Positions 11,028 through 23,594 of a DNA stretch of 64,000 bases are shown here, in pieces. The first letter of the stretch is position 1; each line of letters begins with the position of its first letter. A program made the translations under genes and the position numbers. Origin of the DNA: Maratus speciosus (Eukaryota; Arthropoda; Arachnida; Araneae; Salticidae); the NCBI GenBank assembly GCA_963932465.1, contig OZ010787.1:16418926-16482925 (forward strand), read 5' to 3'. The notes under the pieces are model-generated. The model ran no database searches and was not told the DNA's origin. It saw only the letters and a program-made list of their open reading frames with translations.

Positions 11028-11868
11028 ACTATAAGTTTAACCCCTTCGAAGGGGTCCATAGACCTGATCAAGTCTATTGATGCGAAAGCGCCGTCAGAAG
11101 GTGCATGCAACGGTTTTATCACCATAAACAAATTTAGGTAATATTTGTACTTTTCATTTCGAGCATTTTTTGGTATTTAATAAGTATAGCGTTTAGAAAA
11201 AGGGGTGCCTATGGAATAAAATTTCTGCGTATGTGATGATTATCTCAACAGATTAATTTTTTGCTTTTGTCACTTTCGTTCGTAAAGACAGTCTTGCATC
11301 AGTTTCAGAACAAACTACTCATGCAAGTGGGTGATGGTATACCTTGCGGGAGATTTGCTGCGAATTTCTCAATTCAAATTTGTCACGGCAAGATAATATC
11401 AGAAAAAATCAAACTTGCTGCTAATGGATTAAGTAAAATAATGCTATAAAAAGTGATAAAATATCTTTATTAAGATTGACAATCGTTTCGTCGCACCAAC
11501 GGCGACATTTTCAAAATCATTCACGATAGAAAATATTTTCACATAATTTAAAAACAATAAACATAGTAAACAATATCACGAGACATGATGCATAATGAAA
11601 AACATTGCAAGCATAAAATTAAATTAGTTATTTGTGAGCGTGGATTAATTTTTATATAATTTAACAAAACAATAACATGGTAAACAATGTCACGAGACAA
11701 CATGCATAATAGAAAACATTGCAAAACATAAAATAAAAATAAAATTATCTTGGCTATTTGCGAGAGTGGATTAATTTTTACTATTGTTATTAAAATTACG
11801 TAGCATCTCTTTCCAAATTTTAGGTAAAATTTTTTGCTGCTAATGTTCATGCTATCTGGGTTATCCCA
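11028..11868 (+). repeat. Interspersed repeat R, copy A (interrupted)
   Basis: From ACTATAAGTTTAACCCCTTC (11028) to GCTAATG (11426), then resuming at 11834-11868, this matches 55594-56030 closely. Landmarks include GACCTGATCA, AGACAGTCTTG, GGGTGATGGTATACCTTGCG and CACGGCAAGATAATATCAG. Short ORFs across it are not preserved equally in the two copies, so it is treated as non-coding. The element type is unknown. A 407-bp insertion with a 12-bp duplication interrupts it. Confidence 0.85.
11427..11833. mobile_element. Retroposon-like insertion (possibly Penelope-like fragment)
   Basis: It is flanked by a perfect 12-bp direct repeat TTGCTGCTAATG (11415-11426 and 11834-11845), and copy B of repeat R (55594-56030) is the uninterrupted counterpart, so this is a bona fide insertion. 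Duplications of this length suit target-primed retrotransposition. The left part has ATCGTTTCGTCGCACC, whose reverse complement forms a hairpin GTCGC...GCGAC followed by GAAACG, reminiscent of Penelope-like element termini. It also contains two ~120-bp tandem units (about 11540-11661 and 11662-11785). There is no coding content. Confidence 0.6.
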
Positions 11869-12071
11869 AAAACTCCCATAGGCAGCGCGGCGTATCGCAT
11901 GAACGGCTCATGCATATGACACCTATGTGAAATCATTATCGAATATCTATTACAGCAAAAGTTCTTAATTCAATGGCAAGAAATTAAACATGGAAATTGC
12001 TGTTTTAAACTTAACCACTTGATCCTAACTTTATTGTAGGCAAATGTTATGTAATATGAAACTCGATTTAA

Positions 12072-12276
12072 CCCATTCGCTGCCAAAACTATAAAGTAAG
12101 AATTTTCAAATTTTTTGTTAAACGTCGTTTGCTACCACAAATTCAGAAAGGTAAATTTCGCTTTACAGCGAAATTTCTGCCAATAAATGAGGCAATCTTT
12201 TTAATTCTAAAATAGTGGTGACAAAGTAATTAATAAATTAAAGCCACGAGTATACTCGTGGATGACAGCGAATGGG
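12072..12276. mobile_element. 205-bp piggyBac-type MITE (CCCATTCGCTG ends)
   Basis: TTAA duplications flank it (12068-12071 and 12277-12280). The TIRs are CCCATTCGCTGCCA and, inverted, CCCATTCGCTGTCA (13 of 14). A perfect 18-bp palindrome CCACGAGTATACTCGTGG sits just inside the right TIR (12244-12261). It has no coding content and is inserted in the hAT-like element. Confidence 0.9.
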
Positions 12277-13426
12277 TTAATTAAATTTAACTCTTCAGAA
12301 TGCGCTCAGCTTTTTACATCATAGTGAATATTTTTCATTGGTAAATATTAATGTAACTTCAATGTATTATTAGTTGCAGTTATAGAGATTGGCCTTACAT
12401 TTTTTATCCATGCTTTTTTTTAAATTAAGAAATTAAATAAGGATATACCTAAATTCTTAAAGTTACTCGAAATACTTCTATTATACATACACAGTCAATA
12501 CAACATTGCAAGGGACTGGTAAAAAGCTCCATTTTAGGCAGGCTTCCATAGAAAGAAGTCTGATTAATTATACTTCTAAGGTACACTACTTCAATAAGAT
12601 CTATTGTTCGTTTCGCAGGGATTCTGAAACTCTTCCGTTCGAGACAGGATTCCGTTATAGAAAGATTCCGCTTTCACAGGCTTCACTATGTTTCGCTAAA
12701 GAACGATGAAAATCCCCTTTCAGACAGGTTTTCAGCAAATTTAATTGTATCGCAATTCATATTAAGACCATGTAACGCTTCGGTTAAAGACAGGATTCTG
12801 TTATAGACAATTACTATTTTGACAAGTTTTATTCTATTCATATGACATAAATATGTATATTTATATAAGTACACAAAACTTGTAAAAGTGGAACCTGCCT
12901 ATAACGGAATTCTGTCTTAAACAGAAATGTTCCATAGTGCTACGGAAAAGAATACTATACAAATACACCTGATAACACGAAAACCTGTGTAAAACGGAAT
13001 TTCCCAGCAATATTTACGATTTCATCTTGACAGGTTTTATTATATATATAACCTGAAGGAAAAATTTTGGACCCCCCCCCCCCCCGAAACGAAATCCTGG
13101 CTACGCCACTGGCGCCGAGAGCAATAGATGCTCAGTCTAGACCCGATTTTTGATACTTTGGGATCCAATCAATACATTTTAATCTCCTTTTTTCGCATGG
13201 AAGAAGAGAGAAGTCGAAAAATCGAGCCTGGATTTAGCGGTAATTGCTTGCAGCGCCATTTATCGATGCTATTTGTAACTAAAACTGAGAATCACAGCAT
13301 AAAAACTCCTGACATCTTACATAACACCCCTGCAAGAATTGTTTTAATATCTGTCACCGCTTGCAAGTTATTGAATTTTAAAATCCATCAGTCATTTTTG
13401 GAACACCCGGTATATACTGGTAAATT

Positions 13427-16031
<2,605 letters not shown>

Positions 16032-16049
16032 TAATCAAAATGTAATGTA

Positions 16050-17313
16050 CAGTCGTGGAAAAAAAAAAGTAAACACCCCCTTCTAACTCCTCAACAAATA
16101 ATCGTAGAAGAAAATTACTGGTACCGAACGATTGGAAATAAAGTCTACTTTTAAATGATGTATATAAAATTGGCTTAGGGGGCCATCTACATATTAAAAC
16201 GAACCATAACTTTATTATTTTTCAATAGCAGTACCCAATTCTGACAGCATAAGTGAACTCTACACCCTTTAATTAGCCTAAAGACGAATTTTTATGCAAT
16301 TCGTACCATAAGTTTCCGAGAAATTAATTATTTTAAAACGAGCGTATTTTAACCTTCTGTCTACCAGACGGGTCCATTGGACCCGACATGTACATTCAAA
16401 ATATTTATTCAAACCAGAAATTTCTTCAAAACAAACTAAATGTATAAATCAGACAATAATAAGTTAAATAAACAAATTAAATAGTTTTAAGTAAAAATTC
16501 TGGTGTAGAATGTTTTTATAAAACTTGAGTAAAATTTCCGGTAGTTCTAGGGTTAAGGGCTGTATCCAAATTGAAGTTCCGTACTGGATTGTTAACCGAG
16601 AGAGCCGCCTTCTTGATCAAGGCACGTTTAAGAGTCAATGAAACCTGTTTGATTACAGTACAGCAGAATAAATTTCAAAATGTCTACTCACTTCCATCAT
16701 AGACTTCCATCTTAAAGCATCATTTTGCCGTTTTTTAAGCATAATTTGAAAACTACTTGGTATAAAAATGTGAAATTTTTGAATTTCCATAAAGCAAGAC
16801 TTAATAAATCTAAACCCATCAAAAAAATTGTAGGTTGCAATTCATAATTTTTTCGAATATTAATTTCATAATTCATATCATAAAATAATAAAAATTGCAA
16901 ATTCAGCTTATTTATGTTTGGGTATATTAGTATTATTACTACAAAAAAAATTAGCACATTAGGAGCATAATTTCGGGAGATATAAATAAAAATATGAAAA
17001 TGTAATTTAACATTAGAAGCACTAAATTTTGAATGTTTATAATTCAAAAACTTATCATTCAAATGACTTGAAATTTGGTGTCTAGGCATAGTTTGAACCG
17101 AAGATTTGAAATATCTCGTTAAAATTGGGTATTGCCATTGAAAAAAATGAAGTTTGGATTCATTTTAATATGTAGATGACCCCCTAAGAAAATTTTATAT
17201 ACATCATTTAAAAGTAGACTTTATTTCCAATCGTTCGGTACCAGTAACTTTCTTTTACGATGATTTGTTGAGGAGTTAGTAGGGGGTGTTTACTTTTTTT
17301 TTTTCCACGACTG
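16050..17313. mobile_element. Long-TIR foldback element (family F), copy 2
   Basis: TA-flanked (16048-16049 and 17314-17315), with ends CAGTCGTGGAAAAA and TTTTTCCACGACTG. TIRs of about 155 bp match those of the copy at 4081-5136, but the interior is in the opposite orientation. Without its 204-bp insertion (a piggyBac MITE plus one TTAA) it is about 1,060 bp, the same as copy 1. A 125-codon minus-strand ORF (16712-17089) is interrupted by stops in copy 1, so it is not a conserved gene. It lies 18 bp past the piggyBac transposase stop. Confidence 0.9.
16353..16552. mobile_element. 200-bp piggyBac-type MITE inside foldback copy 2
   Basis: Perfect TTAA duplications (16349-16352 and 16553-16556) bracket a block absent from foldback copy 1, where TATTTTAGAGTCTGTATCC runs uninterrupted (reverse complement of about 4816-4836). 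Ends are CCTTCTGTCTACC and, inverted, CCCTAGAACTACC. It also contains the short inverted pair GGGTCCA/TGGACCC just inside the left end. The paralogous empty site makes this a secure insertion. Confidence 0.92.
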
Positions 17314-17582
17314 TACATATATTATTTCAAATATTATTTGTAAAGATGTAAAAAATAAAGGTCTTATTCGCATTAATTTGTATGGTGTAAAACAAACATT
17401 AAGACACAGAATTTTCGCATGATGGCTTTTCTACAAATGTGAGTTTGATCTATAACATCTTTTTTTTTCGCCTTAAAAAAACTGAGTACTTTATTTAGAA
17501 ACCTTATAATTATTCAATTTCTGTAATAAAAAAATAGGTACTTTTTTATGGTTTTTCCAAATATTAAGCGATCCTTAAGGGG

Positions 17583-18710
17583 TTAAAGATTATGGCAATT
17601 CCATTCGTTGTAAAATACAAATTTCTTGAAAATGACATACAGTAAAATTTAATAAAAAATTCGTGTTAGATGATTTACAATATTTTTTTTTTTTTCAAAA
17701 TTTGTATGAGCCCATCTTTTTTAGATTATTAATCAAACCATAAATTAAGAACTCAACTAAAAATACATACTTGTTAAATCAGTAAATATATCAGAAAAAA
17801 AACCTGGTATCTTCCATTTTTAAAATCTTCAGTCAATTTGATAATGATAATCCTTAAAGAAAAAATCCATATGTCTATGGGTCATGTATTTTTGTTTGAA
17901 AAATTTTCTTGATGAAATTCCATCAGTATTTTGATACAGTAATCTAAGGCATAATCTTTGAAAACCTTCAACTAAACAGACCAAACAGTTTACGAAAATT
18001 GCATTTTTGTCAACCTTAAATTTATTTACGTCTACCACAAACAGTATAAATTTTTATCACGATAAATGTTTAAAAAAAGATAATTATGCTTTTAATTCCG
18101 GATCATTTATAACTAAATTACAATCATATATCAATATTTATTTTGCAGTTCTAATTAAGATGTCTACAAATCTCAAACAAGCATGCAAAACTGTATATTC
18201 TAATAAACAATTATTATTTACTTACTCAAATAATAAAATCTTTTGTGCAATTGACGCGCCGCATTTCTAAATATATTTGCAAACTCCAATTACAAATTAC
18301 TTGCCTTGTTTTCTCTTTATTATCTGAAATATGAACATATTTTCATCTTTAGGTAATGAAACTACATACTTAGGGAAGTAGATTTACAAAATATGGTTGC
18401 TGTTCGCCTAGTTGCTTTCACATAAGCACCTCTTGACGATCAATTATAATTGTTGTTCAAATTTTCTATTAAAATATCATCAATGACCAAAACTCATAAC
18501 TCATGTATTTATGACTTCAAAAATGTTGTTTAAATCATGCAACCAAACTTGTAGTAATTCATCATTGGCCCAATGTAATTGTTCGTTTTTGAATGAAACC
18601 GTTTTTTGTACAATGCTGATTTTATGTAAATCATGATGCTTAGCTGCAGAATTATAATAAAGCTGATCATAGTACTCAAAATACCAAAGATAATGTCAGT
18701 AATATCATAA
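17583..18710. other. AT-rich stretch, nothing recognised
   Basis: Beyond the TTAA at the piggyBac right border there is no transposon end, repeat or coding signal I can support. Confidence 0.7.
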
Positions 18711-18932
18711 ATATCATTTTGATACCAAAACCATCATATTTGCGATAACCATGATGTTTTATTTTTAATATTTCTAAATTATACGTAACCAACGTACAAT
18801 ATTTGTAATATAGTGTAATATAGTAAAATATCATTTTGATACCAAAACCATCATATTTTGCGATAACCATGATGTTTTTTTTTAATATTTCTAAATTATA
18901 CGTAACCAACGTACAATATTTGTAATATAGTA
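18711..18932. repeat. 117-bp tandem duplication (two near-identical copies)
   Basis: Units at 18711-18827 and 18828-18932 both run from ATATCATTTTGATACC to CGTACAATATTTGTAATATAG. They differ by only one or two single-base indels, so the duplication is recent compared with other repeats nearby. The 88-codon minus-strand ORF is a product of the duplication. Confidence 0.92.
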
Positions 18933-19138
18933 ATTGCCACAATTTGCTCCATTATGTAAAAATATATTTCAAATGATTATAAATCTTTTTACAGGCGGAA
19001 ACATTGGCCATTTAAACTTCACTACAAACTAAATATGTTATTAATAATTTAAAAAAAAATAAATTAAATGGAATTAAAATTTCATTTAAAAATTAAATTT
19101 ATCAATAGTGACAGATATAATAAAAAGATAACTGAATT

Positions 19139-19160
19139 CTTTTTTTTTTTTTTTTTTTTT
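19139..19160. repeat. Poly-T run
   Basis: About 22 consecutive T bases in otherwise unassigned AT-rich DNA (18933-19555). Confidence 0.9.
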
Positions 19161-19555
19161 ACAGATTTGAATCATAAAGGAGGAAATACACAGAAAATCC
19201 CCAAAGAATTTTTTCGTCATTTTTCACAGCTCACAAATGTTCAATTTAATTCGTATCAGTTTTTAAATTTAAAAATAAATCTTTCATTAATTCTTATTCC
19301 TTTTCTTTCTATTTAATCTACTCATCCCTATATTCATTTTTTTTTATCTAATGTAAAAGATATCAGAAATGGCTAATGTTCACAATTCGGAATATCATAA
19401 AAATGATATATAATGTTTTCCTGAATTTAAATCGCCAGTATCTTTAAACTAATGCATTAGAAGATAAAATATGCAATAAAATTTTTTAAATATACCTGGA
19501 TCTCAATTAGGCCTATAACAGTAGAGATTAAACTATGTATATTTATCGCGGCGCG

Positions 19556-19645
19556 ACGCCGTGCGATTTCTTAAGCCCCCAGTGCTACTTTTTAAGTGCG
19601 TCGTGCTATTTTTTAAGTGTGCCGTGCTATTTTTTTGGTGCTCCA
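19556..19645. repeat. Short degenerate tandem repeat (GTGCTATTTTTTAAG)
   Basis: About four units of roughly 24-26 bp share GTGCTA(C/T)TTTTTAAG followed by a CG-containing spacer. It begins in a locally GC-rich patch (CGCGGCGCGACGCCGTGCG). Confidence 0.7.
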
Positions 19646-20064
19646 TATTATTTTTTAATTCGTTGACGACTCTGTAAGAGCATCACGCCAATTTTCCCTG
19701 AGCGAGGGATGATTATGTTCCGAAATTTCCGCAAATTTAAGGCATTCAGTTCCGAAAATTAAAAAAAAAATGTCATCAGTCCGAAAAAAATCGTCATTTT
19801 TTTCTTAACATAAAAGCCTCATAACGGATATTAACCACGAGAAAATCGTATTTTTGCGAATACTTACATCACGAATTCCCATTCACAGGTGCAGGGGCAT
19901 CATTTAAAGAGGGGATATTTTTTGGGGGTGGGGTGGTAAAGTTTTCATGGAGGTGCTGGGTTTACAATAGCATGCGGTATTGAGCGAATTGTGCACAAAA
20001 TAGGAAAATCTCGCGTAATAAAACATGCTGTGTGGCATTTTACCATCTTTAATTCTTTCACACG

Positions 20065-20620
20065 TATGTGATTATTCCGCGAATTTTTTTAATTTTCGAA
20101 GAAGTCCGCAATTATTTTTTTATTTTGAAGAAGTTTGCCAAAATCAATTCGTGAATTTCTTCAAATGATGGTGGAAAAAATGTCGTGAATTTTGTCAAAG
20201 ATCTCAGAAACAAATAGCGATTTTCTTCGATTGGTTGTTGAAAAAAAATCACAAATTTCAATAATCAGTTGCGCAAAAAAACGCAAATTTTGTCAAATGA
20301 TCGCGCAAAAAAATCACAAATTTTGTCAATCAGTTGCGAAATAAAGTCACGAATTTTGATAAACAATCAAGGGGAAAAGTCGCGAATTCGTCAAAAGATC
20401 GCGGAAACAAATAGCGAAGTTATTCTGTTGGGCACGAAAAAAATCTTATGAATTTTTTCAATCGGCCGCGGAAAAAAACAATTTCGTCAATCGATATTTT
20501 TAAAAGTTTCGAATTTTGTCAACGGAGCGCAGATATTAACAGTTATTTCGTCAAACGATCGTGGGAAAAAAGTTTCGTGAAACGAATCGAATCAGGTCAG
20601 ATAAGTCGCTTCTTCTACGG
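20065..20620. repeat. Degenerate ~34-bp minisatellite
   Basis: Repeated blocks of the form CACAAATTTTGTCAATC followed by AGTTGCG(A/C)AAAAAA or GATCGCGGAAA recur roughly every 30-36 bp, perhaps 14-16 times, with heavy divergence. Weak relatives start near 19960. The short ORFs it creates (for example 20269-20451) are by-products. It abuts the MITE that starts at 20646. Confidence 0.75.
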
Positions 20621-20645
20621 GTCGGGTTTCTTTCTTTCACTTTTT

Positions 20646-21185
20646 ACCCGACTGCCAAGAAGGGTTATGTGTTTCACGCGTATCTGGGTATGTGGATTTC
20701 TTTATATCCTCGAAACATCCCAACAGCTGGATGTATTTTAATGAATGAGATCTCTATCGATTTGTCTTAACCGTCCAATGGTTATAGGCTAGGTTTTGTT
20801 TTTATAAATTAAAAATGGCGGCCGTAAAATACAAAATGGTGGTAGCGACGACACAAATTTTTTACGCTATTGAGTGGCATATCATTGGATAGGGTCTTTC
20901 AAAATGAAGTCGATGTTTCATTGACTATTTTACAGTCAGAAGCTCCGTTTAAATATTACACAACCTGACAGTTGTGCAGGTAGGATCTGTAACTCTGCTT
21001 TACTGTAACTCTCACCTTCATAGACATCTATAGGCCTCATCAAAACAGCATTTATAGATAATAACTAACAATTAAACACAGTTTAAAAGCCATCAATACA
21101 AGTAAATAAAAAAAATAGGTAAGTAATATAAAAAATAGTTTCATATTGATGAGAAATAATTAATTAGGTTTTTACGCGGTCGGTT
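20646..21185. mobile_element. 540-bp MITE, ACCCGACTGC family, copy 2
   Basis: It starts ACCCGACTGCC and ends GCGGTCGG before a T-run. It aligns end to end with 3190-3726, including AAAATGGCGGCCGTAAAAT and GAAGCTCCGTTTAA. The 97- and 69-codon ORFs overlapping its left end are not preserved in copy 1. Confidence 0.82.
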
Positions 21186-21482
21186 TTTTTTTTTTATATA
21201 TATATATTTATTTATTTAATTTTTACTTGTTCATAAATACGTTTGTGATCATCTTAGTTTTAATTTATAATTATCCTTGAATTGAATAAAACTACCTAAA
21301 AGTAGAGTCCTGCAACGCGTCGAGTAACTAGATTTTATTGAATGAGGGGGGTGGAGATACATACTTTTTTTTCAATATTGTAAGAGCGTTTTCAATATTG
21401 TTCGGATGACTTTCCCAAACTTATTTTTTAGCTTTATTTGCGCTGTTTTTTCCTTCAATGTAATTTTTATGTTTCATAATAT

Positions 21483-23432
21483 TTTTTAGGGTTTCGCTCA
21501 TCTTACGAAACCCTTATAGTCTCGTGTCTCTGTCCGTCCGTCACAGCGCTCGTACTCACAAACTATTTAAGTTGTAGACTTGATTTTTTTTTTACTTAGA
21601 GCTGACCTTGCCAAAATCATAAAATTTTGAAAAAAGTCTTAATTAAAGCACGTTGTTAATTAAAAACCCCATTTAAAGATATGTAAAATGTTCATAATTC
21701 AACAAAAGCTTTGATTTGAATCAAACGGCAACGATTTGCTGTCAGGAGTGAAGATTATTTCGTATTCTCCTCCGGGTTGCTACAATAGCAGGGCATCCAG
21801 ATGCGAAGTCGCAGCAATAAAGTAAACTGGGGCTTTGCAAATCGAGTAAAATCTCAGAAATTACCGGGCCAAAAAACTCGAAAATTGCACAGATACACGC
21901 AGAAAAAAATTCTACTTTAAGAAATTCTAAAAATTATTCGATGCGTTCGGTAGAAGCGAAAAAATTCGCTAAAAATCGATCTATAAGAAAATCCTTTTAT
22001 TTCATTCGAAAGAAAGGCAGGACTTGATTTCATTTCGGAGCGAGCTGAGGTTTTCTGGCTGCAGACGCTCGGCGCCATCCTATAGTGGAGGTTTTAAAAC
22101 GAATCTAAAACTTTTAAATTATTATATTTATAGATTAAATTTTTATGCATCCATGCGTAGAATTTTTCGCTGATTTCAAATATGTTAATTTCATGACTGT
22201 GTCTACATTAGTTGCGGAGATATTAATTATTATTTCATTAATTCGATCATTTCTTTCAAACTGTTGTTTTAACAGGGGCATGGGTTGCCAGAATGAGAAA
22301 GGCAGGGTTTCCAGATGCGGAAGTTAAGCAATTAAGTGTACGGGAAGTTTTAAAAGGGGCCCCCCATAAGGGACGTAAAAACTCGAAACTTGCACAGCCT
22401 GGCGCAAAAGAAATTCTCTTTTCAGAAATTCTAAAAATTATCCTTCTGTCTCAATTACAAGCTGACATATTATTTATTATTTCACTAATTGGTTTATTTC
22501 TATTAAATGTTCATTTTAAAAGGCAGTCACGTGATTTTTTTTTTTTTTTTTTTTTTTTTGTAGTAGCATTGTTCAGAACTGTGTCACATTTTTAAAAATA
22601 CAGCATAAATGTTACTTTTACAATATAAAAATTTCATAAGTGTTGATACCACTATTTTCTAATAGTAATTTTAGCAAATATCTTAAATTCTTGCTTAAGA
22701 CTTTTTAAACTGTAGGAAATTTAAACTGTAGAATGTGGAACTTACAGACCGCGATTTTATTTAAATTAGGAAATCTAACAAGGCGATTTGTTTAAAACTT
22801 TAAGATAGTTTATGACACATAATAAAAAGTTTTAAAAAGAATGGCGCGAGAAATTTCGGGGGATGGGGGAGGCTCTAAAACTTTTTTAAACCTTAGCGTT
22901 TTTTACCGTTTTTTGACGGAGTCTGAGATAAATGCTACTTATTCAATATAAAAAATTTATAAGTGTTACCACTATTTTCGAATAGTAATTTCAGCAAATA
23001 TTTTAAATTGTTGTTAAAGACCGCCACCCTCTCCACTAATATATCTACGGATAGGTTTTTAACGGCGATTCGTTCAGATACAGTTTTGTTAAGAATAGAG
23101 TGCGCTCCCTGGTGGTAGAATGTGGACCTAAAAGAACATGTTTTTATTTAAATTAGGAAATCTAACACGGCGATCTGTTTCAAACTTTAAGATAGTTTAT
23201 AATACGTAATCAAAAGAATTAAAAATAATAGCGCGAGAAATTTCAGGGGGAGGGGGAGGGGCGTTAAATTTTTTTTTAAACATTAGCATTTTTTACCGTT
23301 TTATGTGCAGTTTTAAAGGATTTAGTAATAATAAATTATCAATTTGGGTTTATTAATTAAAGAATAAAGAGTTTTGAAAGGAATATTAAACGAAACCCTC
23401 TGTGCGATCTGTGATCAGACTTACCCACTTGT
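21483..23432 (-). mobile_element. AGGGTTYCG-ended dispersed element, copy 1
   Basis: Its left end TTTTAGGGTTTCG, then ACCCTTATAG, TCTGTCCGTCCGTC and CACAGC...TACTC...AACTAT, matches the reverse complement of the right end of 44838-46226. Its right end CGAAACCCTCTGTGCG matches the reverse complement of that element's left end (CGCGCTCAGAGGGTTCCG). The two are therefore one family in opposite orientation, with short inverted AGGGTTYCG ends. The superfamily is not identified. It carries an internal tandem duplication (22606-23311). Confidence 0.6.
22606..23311. repeat. ~323-bp tandem duplication
   Basis: The unit at 22606-22928 is repeated at 22929-23311. Shared blocks include AATATAAAAA, AAGTGTT, ACCACTATTTTC, TAAATTAGGAAATCTAACA, GCGCGAGAAATTTC and TTTTTTACCGTTTT. 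The second copy has roughly 85 bp extra (about 23025-23115, containing a CTCCCTGGTGGTAGAATG block). Divergence is moderate. Confidence 0.85.
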
Positions 23433-23594
23433 TCTTCTCCTCCTTGCTACTTTTTCCACCGCCGCGCAGGCCGTGTCATTTATTCCTAACCGCCCTATTT
23501 TTTCCCCGCCGTGCTGCTTTTTTTTTTTTTTTTTTAGAATAACCTCTATAACAGGTTAATAAAATGTGAATGTACAGTGAGTATTTCAATAATA

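Larger units (their letters stand above)
8248..13111. mobile_element. 4.86-kb hAT-like element (CAGTGGCGTAGCC ends)
   Basis: The left end CAGTGGCGTAGCCAAGG (8248) and right end CCTGGCTACGCCACTG (to 13111) are inverted repeats, each followed inward by a C-run and a GAAA block. Flanking 8-bp duplications are GCGCTGAG (8240-8247) and GCGCCGAG (13112-13119), one mismatch apart. CAG ends with an 8-bp duplication are hAT hallmarks. Subterminal regions (8310-8490 and 12530-13000) share direct motifs such as TTCCGTTATA and TTTCACAG. No hAT transposase is visible, so the element is non-autonomous and stuffed with other elements. Confidence 0.88.
8085..13410. mobile_element. Mariner-type MITE (CCGGGTGTCCC family), split by a hAT insertion
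   Basis: Left end CCGGGTGTCCCAAAAATAAC (8085) and right end GGAACACCCGG (to 13410) are flanked by TA (8083-8084 and 13411-13412). The two halves (8085-8247 and 13120-13410) join into a ~450-bp element homologous along its length to the uninterrupted copy at 30413-30861, with TIRs of about 135 bp. It sits in the leader of the piggyBac transposase, 16 bp before its ATG. Confidence 0.9.

Noticed and set aside
16712..17089. 125-codon minus-strand ORF in foldback copy 2
   Set aside because: The homologous segment of copy 1 contains stops and indels in the same frame, so it is not a maintained gene.
20269..20770. Three overlapping ORFs of 60-97 codons
   Set aside because: They are products of the degenerate minisatellite and the start of the MITE; not conserved in the other MITE copy.
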